Source: Steromphala cineraria (Eukaryota > Mollusca > Gastropoda > Trochida > Trochidae). Taken from it: a stretch of DNA of 64,000 bases. The notes below the pieces were generated by a model. It had not been told where the DNA came from. It did not search any database and saw nothing but the letters and a program-made list of their open reading frames with translations. Made by a program: the position numbers and the translations under genes. The DNA lies in assembly GCA_916613615.1 (NCBI GenBank), contig OU744736.1, positions 53,511,600 through 53,575,599 on the forward strand, in the 5' to 3' direction. Positions 25,636 through 38,900 of the stretch are shown here, piece by piece; the stretch's first letter is position 1, and every line of letters begins with the position of its first letter.

Positions 25636-25790
25636 CAGTAGAACTCGGATATAACAAACTCCAAGGGACCAAAGAATTTAGATCGCTATATCCTGTGTGC
25701 TATACGCATATAATTTTAATGATACTTTATAGGAACGGGAGTTGAAAATTTGTTCGCTATATCCGTGTTCGCTATTTCCGTGTTCTACTG
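25636..25790. mobile_element. Pogo/Tigger-like MITE, copy A
   Basis: A 155-bp element starting CAGTAGAACTCGGATATAAC and ending CCGTGTTCTACTG, flanked by TA on both sides (25,634-25,635 and 25,791-25,792). Such CAGTAGAA... ends with TA duplications are typical of pogo/Tigger-derived MITEs. It has no coding capacity. The same insertion is in unit 5 (41,781-41,933), so it predates that duplication. Confidence 0.75.
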
Positions 25791-27621
25791 TATTCTCATA
25801 GTACTGCATTATGGTGTTTCTTATGATCATTCTCAAAATGTCAAGGTCGCTTAATCTTTGTGATTTATTTGCATTTCTTTTTTTACCAATATCTTATTTT
25901 TCATATATATGTTAAGGGCCGAACATATATTTTTTCCTGAGATTTTCCTACTCATATGCTGCTCACAATAAAAATGTCACCATTGTCAGACGTCAACAAA
26001 TCAATCTTGATAAAGGAAGAACCATTGCCTAGCTTCAGGGTAGTCACAATTCTCTTGGTGGAACCGATCCGCCTACCCCAATCCAACAATTGATATTGAT
26101 AATGAATTGTGAATTGATACACACATATCAGGCGGAATTTAAGGTATATTGTTTTGAAAGTAGATATATTTATAAATACCTAAATCATATTAGCCAAATG
26201 CTGGTAAAGTTTACAAGTTTTCCAAATTACCTTATCTTTTGATATAATAAGTTGACGACTGAGCATCATTTATTTTTGAAGTACAATATTCTTGTCGTAG
26301 GTTTAGTGATGGACTGTAATTACTGACTAAAATAAGTAGTAGATTTTTTTTAGTGCATACATGTATAAGTTCGGCAACACTTTGACATAAGACAGAGTAG
26401 ACAAATGTGTGTATCTGTTATATCAGTATTCATCTTGACAGAGAAGATTACTATTTTGTTACACTATATTAGGTTCCTGAAAGTTTTTAATATAGCAGTC
26501 TGTACTGTTTAAACATATTTTAGTGTGTATTGCCTGTACACTGGTGATATATGTATCAAATATTCCTTCAATGAGAAGCTAAAATATACACTGATTTATA
26601 GGAGAGCATAATTTGTGATAAAGTATGACAGATTCTATTCTCGATTAAGTACTTTGTAAGTTATTTCAATTTCAAGATCGACACCATGCTGTATTATGTA
26701 TATGACGGCTATAGATAGACAACTTCTTATATGTATTGAAATGTTATTATTTACAAGGTTAATTTCACATGTTTAAGGTGTAGATTATATTCAAATTGAA
26801 AAAAGCTGAAAATACATATCCATGTTATGTGAAGGTTAGAAGAAGTCAGGTTATTTTCTTATAGATACTCATTGGTTATTGAATGCAATATGCAGAGAAA
26901 ATCTCAGCCTCATATACTTTACTGTTCTAAGAATTACCAAAAGATAGTTTTAAGTCATTCTTTACTTTTTTTAAATTCAATCATAGCAATTTATGAACCA
27001 GGTTGGTTTGCACGTCACATAAAGGATATTTGCAACTCAGCTATTGGTGAATGATTAGGTACTATCAGATTTCAAAACGTCATATTGAAATCCTCAGTTT
27101 TAATGTTAAAAGGTTCGATGAAATCAGTTCTCCTGCTATATTATAATGCATTACGTATTTGACAGTTGTGTAACTAATTATAAAATATATTTGAGAAACA
27201 TAGTAACTTGAAAATATTGTGATTGTGCTTGTCAAAGAAAGTGACGTCATGGAATTGTAAGATGTATGTGATGTAATTTACTGTTTGTTATATAGGTATA
27301 TGTAAACTCTTTGGTCAGAGTGATATTATTGTGATGATTAAGCTTCGTCTGAAGAAAAATATCTCATACTGTTTGTAGAAAAAAAGTCGCTTTGTGCAAC
27401 TGCAGTAGCTTCCCTCTTCCCTTGGCCTTGACCATAGTGAAGAGACAAAGAGTTTGAATGTCAGGAGAAGTTACCTTCCTAAAGGAGACAGCAAGTTGAC
27501 TTAAGACTTACCAAGAGCCATCACCTGCTTTCAGCTGTCAATCAGTGGACCTACTCTTGTCACCTTTCTTACAGGACCAGCTGTTGGTTCAACTCGGAGG
27601 GAGTTTCGTCACATGATCCAC

Positions 27622-27993
27622 CTAGATGTAAATGCTCTTCATTCTGACGTTCAATGTCACAGTGACTGTCAATATAGAAACTGTTTTAATGAAAGACCAT
27701 TGAAAGTACTGTGCAATTCTACTAGTGCCATGACGAGTGTCACTGTCATATTTAAGATGTGAATCGAATGATCTTTTCGCACTTGTAATTATCTTCCTAA
27801 TATCTTGAAAGTATTCTACTCTCTGCTTTCTGAACTGGTATTCATTATTATTTCTATCTGGTGTAATCGTCATTAAGTTGTTCCATAGGTTACAGTTGCA
27901 TTTCACATAATTACAATCCCAATATCCTGAAAGTAGGAATAATCGTCTCCTGCTTTCTGCACCTTTGTCATTTGTCTTTCTATCTGTTGTCAT
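27622..27993 (-). pseudogene. Minus-strand frame in type II g/h, unit 3
   Basis: A 123-codon open frame beginning MTTDRKTNDKGAESRRRLFL. It is composed of two imperfect tandem DNA copies: AACAGATAGAAAGACAAATG... and CCAGATAGAAATAATAATG... each followed by GCAGAAAGCAG-like and TTCAAGATATT-like blocks. Unit 5 (44,125-43,745) keeps the frame with an in-frame gain of three codons. Unit 7 (about 59,450) breaks it early. Recent common ancestry alone could explain the conservation. No domain recognised. Confidence 0.2.
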
Positions 27994-29633
27994 AAGTTAT
28001 CATTAATAATTTATTCCATATAGATTTTCATGACCCCGGTCGGTAATTACTGAAGTTCTGAATCATTATTACTTAAGATAATGAATTGACTAACTAACCT
28101 GATCTCATAATATGTCAAGATGTTTTTTTTTTCAATTAGTTGACAGGTCCTTTTTACTTACAAATTTCAATATTTTTCTCAGTAATGCATCATTATGATT
28201 TTCCAAACATATATATCATTTCCTGACATTTTTCTATGCAAATAAAGGATAAATTTACAACTTCTAAGCAGAAATTATGTATATCCTGACAACATAAACA
28301 ATGTACAAAGCTGATGTAAAAACTGCTAATAAATAATCACCAATTCAAAATGACCACAAAAGAGTATTAGAAAGCAAACATTGCAGTGGACAAACACAAT
28401 GTGGTCGAAGCTTTATGAATAGATTAAATCCTTTCACCTCTATCTTGTGTTAGTACACTTTAGTGCACTAAAATACACACATCTTTATCATTACGAAAAG
28501 TTTATTCCATTTTCATACTGCCATCAATCCAAATTTCATTATTGAAAGACTACAGGGAAGTCCCAAGCAAAGTAATTTGGCACAGATAATTGGTTGATTC
28601 AAATGTGTGAAAATCCTCTTAGCGGAACAAACCTACCATGTAACACCCACCCACTGATTCATCTAAACCTATCAAGCATGATTGTTGGTACCTTATTGGG
28701 TTGATAGATATATGTATAAATTGAGAAATCATATTAACCTAATGCGCTTAAAGTCTATATGTAATCAAGATTACCTTTTCCTATGATAAGGTCATATGAC
28801 ATAAGAGCTATTGAGATTCGAACATCCTTACAGTTTACTGATAGATGTGTTGCCCCTGATCAATTTATACACAACAAAAACTCTGCTATTATTATGCTGC
28901 TCTTAATTAAAACGTGATCAAATCAATATTGATAAAGGAAGAACAATTGCCCTGCTACACGGTCATCCCGCAAAGGAAAAAATATGGCATAGATAAATGG
29001 TTAATTAAAAATGTTTAAAAAGTCTCCAAATTGAACCACCCCACCCACAACCCACCACAGAAACATATCGTCCAGATTCCCTCTGAGCTGTATTAATAAA
29101 TCATTTTTAGTAAAAAATCTTTGACAAGGTTTAGTGATGAATTGTAGTAACTATCCTACATAAGTGAGCAATAGATTCTTTTTGATGGATATAGGTTTGA
29201 CCACATTTTGACATAAGACAAAGTAAGCAAATTACTGTATCTGACATATCACGATCAGTATTCATCCTGGCAGAGAAATCACTATAATAGACACATGATA
29301 GTTTTTAACACCACAGCCCCCACGTTGTTTAATTGTGCTTATTTATGTCTGTATTGTCTATACCCTGGTGATATATGTATCAATTTTTCTTTTAGTGAGG
29401 GACTGACAAACCATTGTTTTATAGGAAAGAGTAATTATTCATAAAAAAAAGATTCTCTTCCGAAATAAGTACTATTCAAATTGTTTCTATTTCAAAGTCG
29501 ACGACATGCTGTTTTATGTAAATGGCAGTCATGAATAGACAACTTAGTCCGAATATTTAAACTATGTTATTATTTACAGTATTAATTGCTCATTTTGTGG
29601 GTATAAAACACTTTCAAAATGATTTATACATTA

Positions 29634-29861
29634 TCAATATATTGATTCTTTTTGACAAGAGGTTCTTTCCTTTGAGATTTTTTGTAGCGGTTGCAGTAAG
29701 AAATACAGTCGCAGCTCATTAAGTAAAGGCTGGATGATCACAAGAGGTACATAAATGAGGACTCGTTCAAGTCCCATTTGTAATTTGTTACACAATTGAT
29801 TTTTGAAAGTAGAAATGTTGTATGTATGGCCTCTTGCAACTGTTTTAGAGAAAAGTTTCAT
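29634..29861 (-). pseudogene. Minus-strand frame in module k, unit 3
   Basis: A 75-codon open frame, MKLFSKTVARGHTYNISTF then YVPLVIIQPLLNELRLYFLL. It is nearly identical in unit 5 (46,004-45,777) and traceable but broken in the left arm (about 6,780-6,950) and unit 7 (about 61,380-61,450). It has no recognisable domain; the hydrophobic middle is too short to call a membrane segment. Confidence 0.2.
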
Positions 29862-32800
29862 GACATCATGTCACTATTTAAGGTAACCATAGCATATCAT
29901 AAATCGATGGGTTGTGTGTGTCACATTCAGGAAATAAGCAATTATAGTAAGGTACTATCAGTCTTCAAAACATACAACTCAAATCCTTGATGCTTTAACT
30001 ATAAATATGATCTGATGATATAATTTCCCAAGCATAAGATGCCTTATTCAAAAGGTACTTTTCACTTTAATGTTATGTTTACCCTCTTTGACAATCATTA
30101 TTCTCTTTCTTGACAAACATGTATTCCCTTGGTTCTTACAAATTAACTGTCATAGAAATTTCATTATTCTCTGAAAGCTTGTAACCCAAGCCACCTGTCA
30201 TTATTGGTATCTTCTTATAACGAGTGCTTCATTTCATTACTTTGTACTGGTCCGGATCTCCCATGCTTCCCTCTTGGCGACGCCTCTAGCATTGTAACAA
30301 AACTTTAGAATATTAGCTGTAAGGACCTCAACAGTGCCTTACCGATTTAATTAAGCGAAGGTCAATTTTCTGATAGTGATCTCCTGTGGGGTAAAATCAA
30401 TCTGCAGTTACCACCTACAGCGATCTGTCAATGGTATTTGACATAAACCAGATTCATACTTTGCATTTACAACGTGGATAACAAACGATGTTATGAATTA
30501 TAACATGTTATGGATTTTTTGTTTGGTGAAGGACGAAAAAACAAAAGTTACGGATGCGGATTGTTGTCATTTGAAACAAGAACCTTAATTTAAAGTTTTA
30601 TTGGGAAACCTTACACTAGTTGAAATCCATGATTAATGCATGAGAAACTGTACAATGCAATTCAGTTGTAGGGAGGGTCAAATTTGATGTGTTTCCATTG
30701 TTATTAAACATCGTTTTAATGAATTATTTTATCATAATCTATAACTTTTGTTACAGTGTTGAGTAGTAGTAGCCAAATGTATAATATCCAAAGCTGGTTT
30801 ATATATTTGTGAATCATTAAGGATCAAAAAGGTTGGAATCTCTATGAGAAGACTTTGCAATATTGAATCAGATTAATGATTACATTATAAATTATTTTAC
30901 CTTTGAAGAACTGGCTACATATCTATTTATTGTCGATAGCAGATGTCAAAAACTACAACAGTACATACAACTGAGTCATAACGTACCATTTTGAAAGAAT
31001 GAGATTTGTTTATCTTGTAAATGACATTAAAATATACATTTTATGTCACATTCTGCTTAACCGGGTAATACCAAATGAAACATTTACACATATGTAATGG
31101 TGTATTATGTGATTACGCATTTTCCCTAATGAAAATTGCTCTGATGTTTTGCCTTTCAGTTAATAATTCTTGTAATAGGATAATCGTACCTCCTCTACTG
31201 GGATAGGAATACTAAGCTCATTTTACTTACATCCCCACCATCCATAAACTATTGAAATTAAGAAAAAAATATTAGCAGACACCAACCACAGCAGTTGTCA
31301 ATTCATGATCCATTATGTTATTTGATAAAAAATATTTTTCCCGAATGTAATTGGGATGTTTTGCAAGAATCTGATAAAATATCTGTAAAGACGTTGACTA
31401 AAAGTGATTGTACACTATTTCATGATCATTGACTGGAAGCAGATAATATGTATTATTGAAAATTATACAATTATTGACTTCAGTTGAGGTGAATCCAATG
31501 GTTTATTGACCTCGGAACAGTCAACATAAAGTTTGATCATTGTCGGTGACCACCTTCCTCGACCAATCAGAAGACAGATCACTCGTCCATCATATAATAA
31601 TCATTGTTGATAACCAGACTCATTGATTATTCACTGTTTGTTTTATCTATATTTATACATTTACAGGAATTACATTTCATCACTTATATTTGATTAAACT
31701 GACAATGGATTTTAATTGTTCGTGGTAAAAAGGCCTTGCAAGCCAAGATGATTTATACTTTAGGTTTGTAAGAACGCATATTGAATTTAAATAAACATTT
31801 ATCTTTGATATCCCTGCTGTTGCAAGATTGATAACATTTGTGTTCTTATGGTTTATGTTTAGCTAACTATTCAAGTTTCATTTTATCAGGCTGATAATAT
31901 TCCTCCTTGCTGGGAAGATACACAGGGCTCAGAAAGATTCATTCATCAACAAACAAAATTCCATCACGCCAAACATAAATCGTCATCTAAATGGCCATTC
32001 AAAGGTCTTTCAATTTTGATCAGGTTTATTGTGTAATAACATGGAATGGTCTTCCTTCGTTTAATACAAAAAAGAAATTCTGTAAACTGAATTAGGAATT
32101 ATGGTGACATTATAAATACCACTATCCTTGTTTATCAGTTTCATGGTGGTAATGAATCGATGTTACCCAGAAAGAAAGATTTAAAGCAGGATTTTCTAAA
32201 GATTTTTGTGACAGGCTAAGACGATTCTCTAAGGAAACACCATGAATTTCCATTAAGTGTTGAGAAGTGCTATTCCCTTTTCATTATCCTTACAAGGGAC
32301 GCATATAATCCTAAAAAATGATCTTATTTGAGGGTGAGAATTTGATCAAATCACACCTGTTCGCCTGCTATAAGGATTTCTTTCCAGTTTTTGCATCAAA
32401 ATTGATACAAAGTTATATTTCATGATAATTAAAGAATAAAACCACGATTCAAGGAGCACATTGAGATCATAATTAAATAAAGTTCTGAGGAAAGAATGAT
32501 ATTTTTTTTCCTGTAAAAATCAAACTGGAGAATGTCATTCTATGCACAAAATTCCATCGAATTCCTTTGGTATTCAAATAATGATTTATTTTGGAATAAG
32601 AGATGCGAAGAATAAAGCGTTTTCTTATACAAAGGTTAACATGTTGAGACTCTCAGCTCCTGGTGTAAGCTTTTTTTTCTATTATCGGGAATATTGATGC
32701 CGTTCAGATTTAATAATATTACAGAATGTGTCTTCGAAAATGTATTCACTGATATTCATCTTGATTTATAGAATCGTTTGAGTTAAAACTACAAAGGGAA

Positions 32801-33371
32801 GTATTGTTGTTGACTTAAGTATTTAGATATCGATTTGATAATAATTTCATTTGAATAAATGATTCCTTCGTATTCAGAGAGTAGCATTTTGTTATGTTAT
32901 CAAACTTATTGATTTAAATAGTTTATTCCATAAGAAATACTACTTTGCATTTTATTTCAAAAGCATTTTCCCAAATTGAAAAAAAAAGTTGACCCTTATA
33001 CCTTATTAATAACAAATTTGTATTCTAATAAAGACGTCAAATCCATATTTCAATCTTTTGTTAAGTTCTACAACTATTAAAATTTACATTTTCTGTTCAA
33101 TGGAAAATAATCCATTTCAGCTTCTGTACAGATGTGGATGGATTGAACTTCCATGAAGAATGACGATGCAAATGAAACACCCTTAAGAACAATTCTCTGT
33201 TTTGGCTGAAGTGTTTTCGATAGCACTTCCAATCAACAGTAGAAGTTGCATTGGCAGTTTATTTGAAGTAATGTTCTATTTTCATCTTTAACATTTTCTT
33301 AAACAACATTAGGGGGAGAAGATATAAGAAGGCTGAATCACGAAATACAAAAAAAACTATAGATTCAAAGC

Positions 33372-33487
33372 AAGGGAGAGAGAGAAAGAGACCAAGTGAC
33401 AGAGATAGAAAGAGACAGAGAGAGGAACATAATGAAAGACAGGAAGAGGGACAGAGAGAAAGAAACAGAAACAGACAGAGAGCCAAG
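33372..33487 (+). repeat. GA-rich purine tract, unit 4
   Basis: GAGAGAAAGAGAC-type tract after module c, positionally equivalent to those in units 1, 2 and 6. The long minus-strand frame crossing it (33,573-33,259) is low complexity and not a gene. Confidence 0.85.
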
Positions 33488-33810
33488 AAGTAGCTGAGAG
33501 ACAAGTCTTCATGATATGCAAAAGAGGCAAAATATGAACACATTTTCTTCATAATATGATGAGAGTACCACATATTTGATAGCCTTTATGGTTTACTAAA
33601 TGAGAGGATGTATTTATGACAAGTATTTTATTATATACTATCTATAGAAGTCTTAAAACTCTATCATTATAATGTTTCCTATGAACGTTCAAAATATAAC
33701 AAACCTTTGTTACTAAATTGCATTTTCTTTTTGTCCAGACTCTATTGTTTATATTAATCTAATGGGCAAAACCTAAAAAATGTCTTATTTACGTCTTCTA
33801 GTAGGTATTC

Positions 33811-33945
33811 AAGTCATGTCAAGTCATTTATGAAGGCCATTGGCCCATATACAAGGTTATATACATTTTCAACACAAATGAACATATGAAACAAAATTGC
33901 ATAATGAAAAAATTAATATGTTAAAATAGTTATAAATTCATCGTT
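33811..33945 (-). mobile_element. Probable short retroelement remnant
   Basis: About 133 bases absent from the equivalent place in units 1 and 6 (15,670 and 50,830). Its left edge is a short simple repeat (AAGTCATGTC AAGTCATT) followed by TATGAAGGCCATTGGCCC. A simple-repeat tail on one side and a ragged other end suggest a 5'-truncated non-LTR element or SINE in minus orientation. TTATAAATTCAT occurs twice at the right edge (33,930 and 33,947). Class uncertain. Confidence 0.4.
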
Positions 33946-35798
33946 TTATAAATTCATAAAATCAAATAATCCTTATGCTAGTAAACCTAGGTATAGGTAT
34001 TCAATTTTATCTTATATTATTACTATTACATTGAGCTTTTGTAGTTTTGTAAAGTACATCATTGACGTAGGTTTAGTGAATGATTGTAGTAAATAGCTAA
34101 AAGAAAAGAGTAGTAGATTCTTTTTGATGGATTCAAGTACGACCATATCCTGACATAAGAAAGAAGTAGGCAAATTACTATTTCTGACATATCAGTATTC
34201 ATCTTGATAGCTAAAATCACCTTTTCGTTACACTATGAAAGCCTCCACATTATAGACATGTGCATATATTTAGTTCATATTGGATCTACTCTGGTGGTGT
34301 ACATGTATGCATTAAATATTCTTTCTATGAACAAATTATTAATAAATTCTTAAAGGCAAGTTAAATTTGTCATTAGATATGACAGATTTTCCCCAAAAAC
34401 ATTTACAATGCACAGTTTGTTTGTTTTGCTGTTTTTGCATTTAACAGCTTTAAATAGAAAATATAGTGCACAAATTTCAATAATGTTTTTTCTACAGGGT
34501 TATTGCAAATTTTATTTGTTCTATTTAACTTGTAATAAATGCTTAATATACATATTCATATCTGTGTTTAATTATTGTGAGATTAATCAAATTTTAGTTA
34601 TAATATACAGTTGCAGGTTTCACTAGGGACATTGTCTATTCTTATTTTCATGCAACAATATACTTATTCAAATATCTTATCTTTAGATATTATGTTCTTT
34701 TCTTTTTGATTGCACTAGATACCTTTGTGGAAAAATTTCTCAGGCTTATACTATTTTGTGTTCTACAAATTGTGCAAACATAGTTTCATGTCATTCTTTC
34801 TTTTATTTAAAACAATCATAGCACTTTAATCAAAATCCTCGGTTTTAATGCTTTGCCTTGAAACATACTCTGATGATATAAGATCCCCTGATTAAAAATT
34901 TATAATTTACAGGATTTGAAGGTTTTTTTTTCACAGCATGAAATCCTAATCTCTCTTTCACCTTTTATCAAATGTGTTTCTCTGAATACATGCATTCCCT
35001 TGGTTCTTACAATTGTCATAGAAATGTTATCATTCTCTGAAAGTTTGTCACCAAAGCCTTCTAAAGATTACAGGTTCTGGGTCATTATCTACTTATAACG
35101 AGCATTTCAATTTATTACTTTGTACTGGTCCGGATCTCTCATGTTTCCCTCTCGGCTACGCCTCTAGTAGTGTAATAAAACTTTAGAATATTAGCTGTAA
35201 GGGCCTCAACAGTGCCTAAATGATTTAATTAAGGGAAGGCCAATTTTCTGATAGTGATCTCCTGTCGAGTAAAATCAATCTGCAGTCACCACCTAAGGCA
35301 GTCCTTCAATGGTATTTGACACTAACCAGAGCCAGGCATTCCATTTAGATCGTGGATAACAATAGATTTTGTGAAATATGACATGTTAGGGAATTTTTGT
35401 TTTGTGAAGGACAAAAAAAGTAAGGTCAATATGGATAGTTGTAGGTTTGAGAAAATAAAAAAACCTGACTAAAATGGTTTGTTTGAAATCTTAACGCTAG
35501 TTGAAATCAAAAGATTTCATGACAAACTGTGCAGTTCAGTTGCAGAGAGAACAATTTGAATCAGAGCTGGTTTATTTTCTCTTTGATATTGAGCATCGTT
35601 TTTACGTGGATTTTATTCAAATCGTGGATATGAATTGGTATACTATAATTTATCACTTTCCGTCACAGTGTTATCTAGTAATTTTCCAAAAATGGTGTAT
35701 TATTATGTGAATCATTAAAGGTTCAATAATCTGTCAGAGAAACCCCTGATTTTGCAACATCAGCATCAGATTAATGATTATTTTGTAAATTGTTTTAC

Positions 35799-35811
35799 CT
35801 GTAAATAAGTT
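35799..35811. repeat. LINE target-site duplication, left copy
   Basis: CTGTAAATAAGTT, matched with one mismatch by CTGTAAAGAAGTT on the other side of the LINE. It immediately precedes the T-run that is the element's A-tail on the minus strand. Confidence 0.75.
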
Positions 35812-35830
35812 TTTTTTAAATTTTTTTTTA

Positions 35831-35836
35831 TTTATT
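35831..35836 (-). promoter_or_regulatory. LINE polyadenylation signal
   Basis: TTTATT on the plus strand, AATAAA on the minus strand, directly before the A-rich tail (about 35,812-35,830) and about 120 bases downstream of the ORF stop at 35,955. Confidence 0.6.
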
Positions 35837-35954
35837 CCAGCAAGAGTATAGTACAGTTACATGTGGATGACAAAGTAAAAGTGGTTATTGCCACGACATT
35901 CAGGTTATCAAAGGTTACAATCTGGTGTACATTAAGAAGGCACAGTAAATATAC

Positions 35955-38900
35955 CTAGTTGCATTTAAAGGTATTTGAAAGTGGAGACCATTTATTTTCA
36001 AAGGCATTTAAACGTTGGTTTTTACATGCAATAAATTTTTCAATGGCATAGACTTGTTTGTAATTTTTAATAGCTTTATCAAATGATAAGGCTTCACCTT
36101 TAAGGCTACTTAAGAAAATATACCTTTTGCTCAATAAAATAAGGTGATTGAGCAACTTATGTTGCGCATTAAAGCCAAAGAGAATAGTATTTGTATCCAG
36201 AGATATGCTCCTTTTTGTATGGGCATTAATGAACAGTTCCACTTTCAACCAGAAGTCTTTTACAAATTCACAATCTATAAAGACATGAAACAGGTTTTCT
36301 TTCTCAGAATTGCAAAAGGAACAAATTTCATCATTAACAAGTTTCATGACTTTCAATTCTTTCTTGGTGTAAATAATACAATGCAGAAATTTGAATTGGA
36401 ATTCTAACAGTTTGACATCCCTTGTTGAGCTTCTGTACTGGACAAAAATATCTTTCCAGTTATAAGATGACATATCAGTCTTTTTAGCCCATTTTTCACA
36501 AATTTTCGGATAGGAATGACATGTAATCAAGCGATCATAAAAGTATCTTGATCCCTTTTCTGACATAAGCAAGACTAAGACATTTTTATTGATAATCAAA
36601 TTTGATTTAATAATACAAGTTTGCTGATTGATATATTTCTTCCATAAAGCTGGAATAGAACAAAGCAACTTGTTGTATTCAAGAAAAGTTCCTCGAATAT
36701 CATATACCTTTTTTACTTCTTCAAAAGCCATTAACCCAGTAGAATTACATATATCCTTGATACAGTGCAATCCTCTATCATACCAATTTTGGATGAAAAA
36801 TGTTTTGTCTTTAAAGTAATGGTTAAACCATAAAGGTTGGGATAAAATATGATCAATATCATCATGAGAATAGTAATCAGATCTTAGATATTTAGACCAT
36901 GCGTTCAAAACGCTTCTCCAATAGGGATTCGTACACACTTTTAATAGATCAATGTTAGCCCAAAATGTAAAAATTTTGTCTAAAGGGAAGTGGCTTGGAT
37001 TCTTAAAGTTGAGGTTTTGTGCACACTTTCTTAAGTGGGATAGTTTCAAAGCCTGAATAAAAGAGTTAATATCTATCATTCTAAGACCCCCTTCCTCATA
37101 TTTCCTAACCATATTGATTCGTTTAATCTTATCCCTTTTCCCATTCCATAAGAAGTTATAAAATATCTTATTCAGGTCCTTAACAAAATCTTCAGGTGGG
37201 GTAGGTAGTGCAGAAAATATATGTACCAGAGTGGATAAAGCTAGGGATTTAATGACAGTTATTTTACCAATCAGCGTAAGTGGTCTGTGCTTCCAAGAAG
37301 CAAGAATTCTTTTTAAGTTTTCAATTCTTTTTCTTGTATTGATTATCCAAAGGTCTTGAAGTTCTGCATTGAGGGTAATTCCAAGAATTTCAAAATTACC
37401 AGAGTGCCAGTCTAGGTATAGATCTTCACAAAGTTTAATCTTTTTACCAGCCATTGGGCCTATCCAGATAGCCTGAGTTTTTTCAATGTTCATTTTGAGG
37501 CCTGACATTTTATAAAAAGTATTTAAGGTTTCAATAGCCGCTTTTAGACTTGATTCAGATCCATCTAAAAAAAGTTGAGTGTCATCAGCGTACTGACCTA
37601 AGTCATGTACCTGTCCATTTAAAGTAATACCTTTAATTTCTTTGTTTTGTCTGATCATACTCCCAAGAATCTCAGCTACAAATAAGAAAAGGTAGGGGGA
37701 TATAGGGTCTCCTTGTCGCCATCCTCGTTCATTCATAAAAGAAGAAGACAGATGGCCATTCTGAATAACATATGAGGTAGCATTATTAGACAAAATTGAG
37801 ATCCATTTTCGAAAATTAATTCCGAAACCAAATTTTTTGAGTACTAACATGATGAAATCTTTAGAAACAGTGTCAAAAGCCTTTTCGAAGTCTACAAGCA
37901 GTAACATCCCCGGTCTTTTTTGTTCCTTCATTTCAAACATTATATCATACAGTAATCGGGTGTTATCACTGATGCATCTTCCTGGTATAAAGCCAGTTTG
38001 ATTTTCATGAATAAGAGATGATAAGGTTTTTTTAATCCTTATAGTAAGGACTGAGCTTATAGTTTTATAAACTGAATTCAAGAGTGAAATAGGCCTCCAA
38101 TTTTTTTTAAGTTTTCTATTCTTATTGGATTTAGGAATACAAGTAATCACACCTCTGTTCATTGTTATAGGCAACATGTTTTTTTCAAATACTGCCGTAA
38201 TATACCTTAAAATCCAGTTCTTAAGTTCTTTCCAAAAAAATTTGAAAAAGTCAATTGGAAATCCATCCAAACCGGGGGATTTGTTATTTTTCATTGATTT
38301 AACTGCAGAGGCTATTTCTCTAAGATCTAATGGTTTTTCTAATTCCTCTATCATGTTTGTATCAAGAGATGACACTGCAACATTATTCAAAATAGCTTGG
38401 GTATCTACCGATGTAACATCACTAGATCTAAATAAGTTTTCATAAAATGTCTTTTGTTCTCTAATGATCTCCTTACCGTCAAAAATTTCCTCTCCATTCT
38501 CTTTAATTAAAGAATTCATTAATTTACTGGTATAATGGCGATTTTCCAAATGACAAAAATAGTTGGTTGGCTTCTCACCTTCTTCATACCAAAGAGCTCT
38601 ATTTCTAAAGTCACGATCCCTGATTTGTTGTTGTTTAATTTCTTCAAGTTTGAGTTTATCAGAAGATAAATCTGCAAGGAGATCCTCACTTACAGCTTGG
38701 AAATTATCTCTTATTTCATCTTCCCTTTCTTTGATTTGATTTTCTAGTTCAGCCGTATCAAGGTTCTTTTGCTTCTTATAATAGGTTGCATAAGAAATAC
38801 TTTTGCCTCTGACATTCATGAGAAAGGTCTCTAAAAATAGTTGGTCACTTATAGTTAGTTCCAAATTTTGGTCTTCAATCTTTGACAGGTCTTCTAAACT

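Larger units (their letters stand above)
24401..31877 (+). repeat. Array unit 3, type II
   Basis: About 7.5 kb: b (24,401-25,440), pogo-like MITE (25,636-25,790), a d-like block (26,300-26,640), an e-like block (26,880-27,180), g (27,240-27,610), h (27,650-28,080), i (28,320-28,640), j (28,660-29,060), d (29,100-29,400), k (29,620-29,990), a (30,240-30,450), f (30,740-31,330). Modules g to j are absent from type I units. It is by eye 96-98% identical to unit 5 over sampled stretches, so the pair arose by a recent duplication about 16.1 kb apart (12.2 kb without the LINE). Confidence 0.7.

Noticed and set aside
36144..38445. Plus-strand frames of 60-106 codons within the LINE
   Set aside because: They are antisense shadows of the reverse transcriptase ORF.
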